From contig CALGIB010000530.1 in assembly GCA_937915955.1 (NCBI GenBank), positions 1 through 10,817 of the forward strand: DNA of 10,817 nucleotides, written 5' to 3'. The translations under genes and the position numbers were made by a program. A model generated the notes under the pieces. That model made no database searches, was not told the origin of the DNA, and was given only the letters and a program-made list of their open reading frames with translations. This document shows, piece after piece, positions 6,231-10,817 of this stretch. Within the stretch, counting starts at the first letter, position 1. Each line of letters starts with the position of its first letter. Origin of the DNA: an uncultured Pseudomonadota bacterium. GTDB taxonomy: Bacteria > Myxococcota_A > UBA796 > CAJQPC01.

Positions 6231-7378
6231 CGCGCCAGCCTCCGCTTCAGGCGCGAGATGGCCTCGGCCACCCGCTGGGGAGGGGCCGAGGTGAAGCAGA
6301 CGCGCACGTGGCCCTCGTAGCCCTGGCCGAAGCTGGGCCCGGGGGCCAGGACCAGGCCGTCGTCGAGCGCGTCCTCGAGGAAGCCGAAGATGCCGCGCTC
6401 GTCGAGCTGATCGCGAACGTCCAGGAAGACGAAGGTGCTGCCCTCGGGCCTGGGCACCCCCAGGGCGTCCGCGGTGTCCCAGCCGGCTCGCCGGTAGCTC
6501 TCCCGCGCCGCGTCCAGCCAGGTCTGGCCGTCCCGCAGCGCGCGCAGGCCCGCGAGCTGACCCGCCGTGGGCGCCGAGTAGAAGGTGTGCGTGCTGATCT
6601 TGCGCGCCGCCGCGATGGCCTGGGTCGGGCCCACCAGGTAGCCCGTGCGGTTGCCGGCCATGCCGTAGGCCTTGCTGAAGCTGAAGCTGGTGAAGCTGCG
6701 CTCGGGCGCGAAGGCCGCGATGCTGTGGTGCTGGCCGGTGAAGACGTAGTCCTCGTACACCTCGTCCGAGAGGAGCCAGAGGTTGTGCTCGCGCGCGAGC
6801 TCGGCCAGGGCCTGGAGCCAGGCCTGGGGCAGGACGCGGCCGGTCGGGTTGCTGGGCGAGCTGACGTAGAGCGCCACGGTGCGCGCGGTGATGCGCTCGC
6901 GCACGGCCTCGAGGGCGCCCTCGACGTCCACGACGCGGTCGTAGAAGGGCACCTCGACCGGCTGGGCCCGGAAGGTCTGCACGATGCCGCGGATGAGCGG
7001 CCAGAAGGGGGCCAGGATCAGCACCTCGTCGCCCGGGGCGGCCAGCATGCCGATGGCGGCGCCCAGCCCTCCGGTGGCGCCCGCGGTGACCAGGATGGAG
7101 CCCGGCTCGCAGGGGATGCCGTTGCGCGCGCGCACCTTGTCGGTGAGCGCCTCGATCAGCTCGGGCAGGCCCTGGGGCGAGGTGTAGCGGTGCATGCCGG
7201 GGTGGCGGGCCACCTCGAGATCCTGCATCCGGCCGCCCTCGAAGGGCTCCATCCAGGTGTCGCCCACGTGCAGCGGGAACAGCTCGCCGCTGTGGCTGGC
7301 CAGCTTGTGGGCGATGCGCGAGAAGACCGCGCCAGGCATGGCGGCGACGCTCGGAGCAGGCTGAGGGGGACGCGGCAT
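6227..7378 (-). CDS. PLP-dependent class I/II aminotransferase (fold type I)
   Basis: This 383-residue cytosolic enzyme should transfer an amino group between an amino acid and a 2-oxo acid. The family's key residues are all present: N177 in SSPSNPTGRV, D205 and Y208 in LSDEVYEDYVF, the Schiff-base lysine K236 in SFSFSKAYGMAGNRTGYLVG, R244 in the same motif, and the substrate-carboxylate arginine R359 in GHVRVCF. Glycines near 100-110 (TAGATGGLGAAIG) form the usual phosphate-binding loop. The amino-acid substrate cannot be told from sequence. The gene lies 18 bases after the GT87 stop, and its own stop overlaps the OmpA-domain start, so it is the middle gene of a minus-strand operon. Neither the ATG at 7378 nor the alternative ATG at 7339 (Met14) has a visible Shine-Dalgarno, so the N-terminus is uncertain by 13 residues; the conserved part starts near Met14. 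Confidence 0.92.
   Translation of the reverse strand: MPRPPQPAPSVAAMPGAVFSRIAHKLASHSGELFPLHVGDTWMEPFEGGRMQDLEVARHPGMHRYTSPQGLPELIEALTDKVRARNGIPCEPGSILVTAGATGGLGAAIGMLAAPGDEVLILAPFWPLIRGIVQTFRAQPVEVPFYDRVVDVEGALEAVRERITARTVALYVSSPSNPTGRVLPQAWLQALAELAREHNLWLLSDEVYEDYVFTGQHHSIAAFAPERSFTSFSFSKAYGMAGNRTGYLVGPTQAIAAARKISTHTFYSAPTAGQLAGLRALRDGQTWLDAARESYRRAGWDTADALGVPRPEGSTFVFLDVRDQLDERGIFGFLEDALDDGLVLAPGPSFGQGYEGHVRVCFTSAPPQRVAEAISRLKRRLAR
6239..6243 (-). promoter_or_regulatory. Shine-Dalgarno site for the OmpA-domain gene
   Basis: On the minus strand a GGAGG ends 8 bases before the ATG at 6230. It sits inside the last codons of the aminotransferase gene. Together with the ATGA overlap it fixes the OmpA-domain start inside a much longer open frame. 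Confidence 0.75.
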
Positions 7379-7396
7379 GCTGGCGACGAGGTGGGG

Positions 7397-8464
7397 TTAG
7401 GCGCCCGAGAAGGGCCTGGGGGAGCGCGAGGGGAGGTCCCCTCCGCCTGTGGCGCTGCGCGGCTCGAGGGTGCGCAGCAGCGCAACGTATACCGCGATCA
7501 GCGCCAAGGCGACGGGGGCGCGGAATCCGCTGAAGAGGGCCAGATGGGAGACAGCGACCAGGGCCAGCGGCGCGCGGAGCCGAGGGAAGGGCAGCAGGGC
7601 CAGCGCCAGCAGGCCCAGGTCGTAGGGGTGGCTGTGTGGGGCCCAGAGCAGGGCTGCGGAGGCCGCCAGCGCGAGCAGCGCCTCGATCGGTCGTGCGCGC
7701 AGGACCAGCACGCTCAGGGGGGCCATCAGCCAGGCCGCCAGGGCCAGCCCGTGGGGCATCAGCGGCCACAGCGCGACCCAGCTGCTCATGAACGAGCGGT
7801 CCAGGGGGGGCGGCGGGCTGGCCATCGCGCTCAGCCAGCCCGACCAGACCGTCGGGCCCCAGGTCAGCGTGGCGCCCAGGGACAGCGCCGCGACCAGGGC
7901 CAGGCCCGTCAGCAGCCCGCGCCAGCGACCCTTGAGGGCCAGCACCAACAGCAGCGGCAGGCCCAGGTGGGGCTTGAGCATCAGCAGGACCACGCCCAGC
8001 GCCTGCGGACCAGGCCGCTGCTCGCGCAGGCCGAGCACCAGGAGCAGGGCGCCGCAGGCCACCAGGCCGCCGGTCTGTCCCAGCCAGGCGCCGAAGAAGG
8101 TCCAGCCCCCCATCCCGACCAGCAGGGCGAAGAGCCCCCCTCGCAGCCTCCAGGCCAGCGCGACCAGGCCCAGGTTCGAGGCCAGGGCCAGGGCCAGCAT
8201 CGCCGGCCGGCCCAGGGCGTAGGGCAGCAGCAGCGGCAGGACCCAGGGCGGGTAGGCGAAGGGCAGGTCGAGGTCGACCAGGGCGCGCTCGTAGGGCGGC
8301 AGTCCGGCCAGCAGGCCGCGGGCCGCCTCGATGAAGACCGAGGCGTCGCAGCCGTTGGCCTCGACGCAGAGGCGGGGGTCGGCCGAGGGGCTCAGCCAGG
8401 CCACGACGGCCCAGGCCAGCGTGAGCGCGAGCACGTTGAGGACCAGCAGGCGGGCCCGGCTCAC
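7397..8464 (-). CDS. GT87-type (DUF2029) polytopic membrane glycosyltransferase
   Basis: The 355-residue protein is almost wholly hydrophobic, with about nine to eleven likely membrane spans. It has the layout of GT-C fold glycosyltransferases of the DUF2029/GT87 group, which use polyprenyl-phosphate sugars and act on the outer face of the inner membrane; the mycobacterial mannosyltransferase PimE is a known member. The large first loop holds D40 in CDASVFIEAARGLLAGLPPY, a probable catalytic acid, followed by FAYPPWVLPLLLPYAL (69-84), a family hallmark. QTGG (130-133), LKPHLGLPL (163-171) and HSHPYDLG (277-284) also match the usual pattern. The start is GTG at 8464, which puts the first span near the N-terminus; no Shine-Dalgarno is visible. 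It is the first gene of the minus-strand run and faces the glucan phosphorylase divergently. The sugar and acceptor are unknown. The tail from about 334 is proline/serine-rich and probably disordered. Confidence 0.82.
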   Translation of the reverse strand: MSRARLLVLNVLALTLAWAVVAWLSPSADPRLCVEANGCDASVFIEAARGLLAGLPPYERALVDLDLPFAYPPWVLPLLLPYALGRPAMLALALASNLGLVALAWRLRGGLFALLVGMGGWTFFGAWLGQTGGLVACGALLLVLGLREQRPGPQALGVVLLMLKPHLGLPLLLVLALKGRWRGLLTGLALVAALSLGATLTWGPTVWSGWLSAMASPPPPLDRSFMSSWVALWPLMPHGLALAAWLMAPLSVLVLRARPIEALLALAASAALLWAPHSHPYDLGLLALALLPFPRLRAPLALVAVSHLALFSGFRAPVALALIAVYVALLRTLEPRSATGGGDLPSRSPRPFSGA

Positions 8465-8646
8465 TCCACGCTGTCGAGCAGGGCGCGCGGCGCCTGACCC
8501 CGCCGCTTGCCCAGGCAGGACAGCGAAGCTGGCGACGATCCCCGCGGCGAGCCTTCCACCCGGAGAGCTTAGCGCCCCAGGCCCTCGGCTTGGTCTCGGC
8601 GCGTGCCTGGAGTCCCGCTCGCCGGTCGAGGCTGGCAGAGGACCGC
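8465..8646. promoter_or_regulatory. Divergent intergenic region, expected to hold promoters for the GT87 and glucan phosphorylase genes
   Basis: This 182-base stretch lies between the GTG of the minus-strand GT87 gene and the ATG of the plus-strand phosphorylase gene. It is the only sizeable non-coding stretch in the window, so promoters for both directions are expected here. I find no convincing -35/-10 pair, operator dyad or riboswitch. A minus-strand GCTAAG around 8569-8574 is a weak -10-like string only. Open frames crossing the region are low-complexity continuations typical of high GC. Confidence 0.45.
8637..8642 (+). promoter_or_regulatory. Shine-Dalgarno site for the glucan phosphorylase gene
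   Basis: AGAGGA lies 4 bases before the ATG at 8647. It supports that codon over a start at 8590 in the same frame, which would add 19 Arg/Ala/Ser-rich residues with no family resemblance. Confidence 0.7.
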
Positions 8647-10617
8647 ATGCTCGCTCATCCCCGTTCGCCCCCCGACCCGACGCTCGCTCGCTTGATGGAG
8701 CTCTCCCAGAACCTCTGGTGGAGCTGGGACCCCCAGGCCACCGAGCTCTTCGCTTCGCTCGATCGCCACCGCTGGGAGGCCCTGGACCACAACCCCGTGG
8801 CGCTGCTGCAGGAGCTCGGGGAGCTGCCCGCTGGCATCAAGGATCGCGTGGATGCGGTCTACGAGCGTTTCCGGAGCTACCTCCACGAGCCCGACACCTG
8901 GGCCCGTCGGTCTCGGCCCGAGCTGGGCCGGGTGGTCTACATGTCCATGGAGTTCGGCCTGCACGAGTCGCTGCGGATCTACTCCGGCGGCCTCGGCGTG
9001 CTGGCCGGCGACCACCTGCGCTCGGCCTCGGATCTGGGTCTGGACTTCGTCGCCGTCGGCCTGTTCTACAAGCACGGGTACTTTCGCCAGATCATCGACC
9101 TCGGCCAGCAGGTCGCCGCCTGGCCAACGGTGCGCCCGGAGCGCCTGCCGCTGGAGGAGGTCCAGATCGGAGGGCGCCCGCTGCGGGTCCTCGTGCCGCA
9201 CGGCGAGCGTCAGTACCTGGCGCGGGTCTGGCGTCTGCAGGTGGGGCGCGTGCCCCTGTACCTGCTCGATGCGGACCTGCCGGAGAACACGCCCGAGGAT
9301 CGCGCGGTCACCGGCTCGCTGTACGGCGGCGACGCCTCGATGCGCATCCGCCAGGAGGTCCTGCTGGGGGTCGGCGGCTTCCGCGCGCTCCGCGCCCTGG
9401 ATCTGCCGCCCGAGGTGCTGCACCTCAACGAGGGCCACTGCGCCTTCGCGCCGCTGGAGTGGCTGCGGCAGCGGGTCGAGACCGGCTGTGACTTCCGCGT
9501 CTCCGAGCTGCACGTGCAGCAGGCCACGGTCTTCACGACCCACACGCCCGTGCCCGCCGGCCATGACCGCTTCGGCTGGGACCTGGTGGACGGCGCGCTG
9601 GGGCGCTGGCGGGACCGCATGGGCTGGTCCCAGGGCATGATCATGGACCGCGGTCGGCGCGACCCGAGCAACCTGCGCAGCGCCCTGAACATGACCCGCC
9701 TGGCCATGGGCATGTCGCGGTCCACCAACGGCGTCAGCGCCCTGCACGGCCAGGTCAGCCGGGACATGTTCAACAACCCGGCCATCGGGCACGTCACCAA
9801 CGGCGTGCACCCCGCCTGGACCTCCTCCGAGGTGCGCGGGCTGCTGGACCGGGTGCAGCCGGACTGGATCGATCGGGCCACCGAGGGCCAGGCCCTGGAC
9901 GCGCTCGAGGCCTGCCCCACCCAGTCCCTGGTCGAGGCCCGGGAGCCGTCCCGCCAGCGCCTTCGGGCCCTGATCGAGCAGCGCCTGGGCGTCAAGGTGC
10001 CCGCCGAGGCCCTGATCGCGGGCTTCGCGCGCCGCTTCGCGCCCTACAAGCGCGCGGACCTGCTGCTCTCGGACGCCGAACGGCTGGGTCGCCTGCTCGA
10101 CGCGGGGCTCTACGTGGTCTTCGCGGGCAAGGCCCACCCGCACGACGAGGCGGGGAAGGCGCTGGTCGCCCGGGTCCTGGAGGCCTGCCGGGACCCTCGG
10201 ACCCGCGGTCGGGTGCTCTTCCTCAGCGGCTACGACATCGCGATGGGGCGGCTGCTCACACAGGGCGTCGACCTCTGGATCAACAACCCCCGGCGGCCTC
10301 GCGAGGCCAGCGGCACCAGCGGTCAGAAGGTGCTGCTCAACGGCGGGCTGAACGCCTCGGTGCTGGACGGCTGGTGGCCCGAGTCCTACGCCGGGGACAA
10401 CGGCTGGGCCATCGGCGAGCCGCGCGAGTACGGCTCCATCGCCGAGCAGGACGCCGCCGACGCGGACTCGCTGTACGCGGTGCTCGAGGACGTCCTGCAG
10501 ACCTGGGGCACCGAGCGCTGGTGGCAGATGGTGCGGCGCTCGATGGCCGTGGGTTTCCCGGCCTTCAACACCCACCGGATGGTCGCGGACTACGCCCGCG
10601 ACGTCTACGCCCGCTAA
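8647..10617 (+). CDS. glgP: Alpha-glucan (glycogen/maltodextrin) phosphorylase, GT35 family, with N-terminal DUF3417-like segment
   Basis: The enzyme releases glucose-1-phosphate from alpha-1,4-glucan with phosphate, using PLP, in the cytoplasm. The N-terminus (about 13-57) has the DUF3417-like pattern LSQNLWWSWDP...LF..LD...WE...HNPVALL. The phosphorylase body follows: SMEFGLHESLRIYSGGLGVLAGDHLRS (partial motif, from 100), GLFYKHGYFRQ (138-148), LHLNEGHCAF (258-267), TTHTPVPAGHDRF (297-309), GHVTNGVHPAWT (381-392), FARRFAPYKR (460-469) and the PLP-lysine region REASGTSGQKVLLNGGLN with K561. Bacterial homologues of this type usually have Met where Gln560 precedes that lysine. The 656-residue length is shorter than the roughly 820-860 I recall for many DUF3417-bearing phosphorylases. 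The protein ends about 95 residues after K561, so a C-terminal extension seems absent. No other glycogen gene is in the window. Confidence 0.92.
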   Translation: MLAHPRSPPDPTLARLMELSQNLWWSWDPQATELFASLDRHRWEALDHNPVALLQELGELPAGIKDRVDAVYERFRSYLHEPDTWARRSRPELGRVVYMSMEFGLHESLRIYSGGLGVLAGDHLRSASDLGLDFVAVGLFYKHGYFRQIIDLGQQVAAWPTVRPERLPLEEVQIGGRPLRVLVPHGERQYLARVWRLQVGRVPLYLLDADLPENTPEDRAVTGSLYGGDASMRIRQEVLLGVGGFRALRALDLPPEVLHLNEGHCAFAPLEWLRQRVETGCDFRVSELHVQQATVFTTHTPVPAGHDRFGWDLVDGALGRWRDRMGWSQGMIMDRGRRDPSNLRSALNMTRLAMGMSRSTNGVSALHGQVSRDMFNNPAIGHVTNGVHPAWTSSEVRGLLDRVQPDWIDRATEGQALDALEACPTQSLVEAREPSRQRLRALIEQRLGVKVPAEALIAGFARRFAPYKRADLLLSDAERLGRLLDAGLYVVFAGKAHPHDEAGKALVARVLEACRDPRTRGRVLFLSGYDIAMGRLLTQGVDLWINNPRRPREASGTSGQKVLLNGGLNASVLDGWWPESYAGDNGWAIGEPREYGSIAEQDAADADSLYAVLEDVLQTWGTERWWQMVRRSMAVGFPAFNTHRMVADYARDVYAR

Positions 10618-10621
10618 CTAG
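10618..10621. other. 4-bp convergent junction between phosphorylase and the next gene
   Basis: The stop codons TAA (plus) and TGA (minus) are separated only by CTAG, in the string TAACTAGTCA. There is no room for a terminator between the genes, so 3' transcript ends must overlap coding sequence. Confidence 0.6.
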
Positions 10622-10817
10622 TCAGCCCTCGGGGCGCGTGGCGACCACCGCCTGCCAGGCGATCTCCTCGATGGCCTGGTAGCGCACCTCGCCGCCGGGC
10701 TCGGCGTGCAGCACTTGTCCGTCGCCGGCGTAGAGGCCCATGTGCCAGGGCCAGTAGTCCGTGCCGGCGACGCTCAGCAGGGGCTCGTCGGGGATCGCGG
10801 AGGTGGTGAGGAAGTAG
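10622..10817 (-). CDS. C-terminal fragment of an NlpC/P60-like cysteine hydrolase, cut by the window edge
   Basis: Reading the minus strand from the right edge gives 64 residues ending at TGA (10624-10622). The stretch DYWPWHMGLYAGDGQVLHAEPGGEV resembles the part of NlpC/P60 domains around the catalytic histidine (the usual pattern is H-V/M-G-I/L-Y with a following HA). The first His in WHMGLY is the candidate catalytic residue; the catalytic Cys would lie upstream, outside the window. Such enzymes usually cut peptidoglycan peptides, although some relatives act on other amides. The gene converges on the phosphorylase. The call rests on one short motif; a CHAP-like or other papain-fold amidase is possible. 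Confidence 0.6.
   Translation of the reverse strand, partial: YFLTTSAIPDEPLLSVAGTDYWPWHMGLYAGDGQVLHAEPGGEVRYQAIEEIAWQAVVATRPEG

Noticed and set aside
6308..8497. Plus-strand open frame of about 729 codons antisense to the aminotransferase and GT87 genes
   Set aside because: The translation is low-complexity Gln/Gly/Ala/Glu with no domain motif. Long antisense frames are expected at this GC content opposite genes with G/C third positions.
4290..8648. One open minus-strand frame of about 1450 codons running through three genes
   Set aside because: Only the last 646 codons look like protein (OmpA family). The upstream part is Arg/Ala/Gly/Pro-rich shadow of the aminotransferase and GT87 genes, which are in other frames and have clear family motifs.

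Overview
The window is high-GC DNA (roughly 70% by eye) packed with bacterial genes. Seven complete genes and the tail of an eighth fill nearly all of it. The gene types suggest a Gram-negative bacterium with complex cell envelopes, most likely Myxococcota or a related deltaproteobacterial lineage. The main grounds are an OmpA-family protein with thrombospondin type-3 calcium repeats, a lipoprotein with an Asp-Ser-Pro linker, a futalosine-pathway-like radical SAM enzyme, and codons strongly biased to G/C at third positions. This placement is inference; no rRNA or marker gene is present. I see no mobile elements, tRNAs, CRISPR arrays or strong base-composition breaks.

Region 1 (42-4267, plus strand) is a tight four-gene run: an extended short-chain dehydrogenase; a membrane protein that closely resembles animal steroid 5-alpha-reductases; a radical SAM enzyme of the MqnC/CofH type; and a secreted PHP-fold (DUF3604-like) lipoprotein. 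Two of the three junctions are overlapping stop/start codons and the third is a 25-base gap with a strong ribosome binding site, so co-transcription is very likely. The first two genes suggest oxidoreduction of a steroid or similar polycyclic/isoprenoid substrate. The MqnC-like enzyme departs from the textbook family at several motifs, so menaquinone synthesis should not be assumed.

Region 2 (4290-8464, minus strand) is a three-gene run read right to left: a GT87-type membrane glycosyltransferase, a PLP-dependent class I/II aminotransferase, and an OmpA-domain outer-membrane protein whose ATG overlaps the aminotransferase stop (ATGA). It converges on region 1 with only 22 bases between stop codons.

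Region 3 (8465-10817) starts with a 182-base divergent intergenic region that must hold the promoter for a compact alpha-glucan phosphorylase (8647-10617, plus) and probably the one for region 2. The phosphorylase converges, with a 4-base gap, on the C-terminal end of an NlpC/P60-like cell-wall hydrolase that runs off the right edge on the minus strand.

The most interesting item is the SDR / steroid 5-alpha-reductase-like / divergent radical SAM / secreted PHP lipoprotein operon, whose combined function I cannot name.
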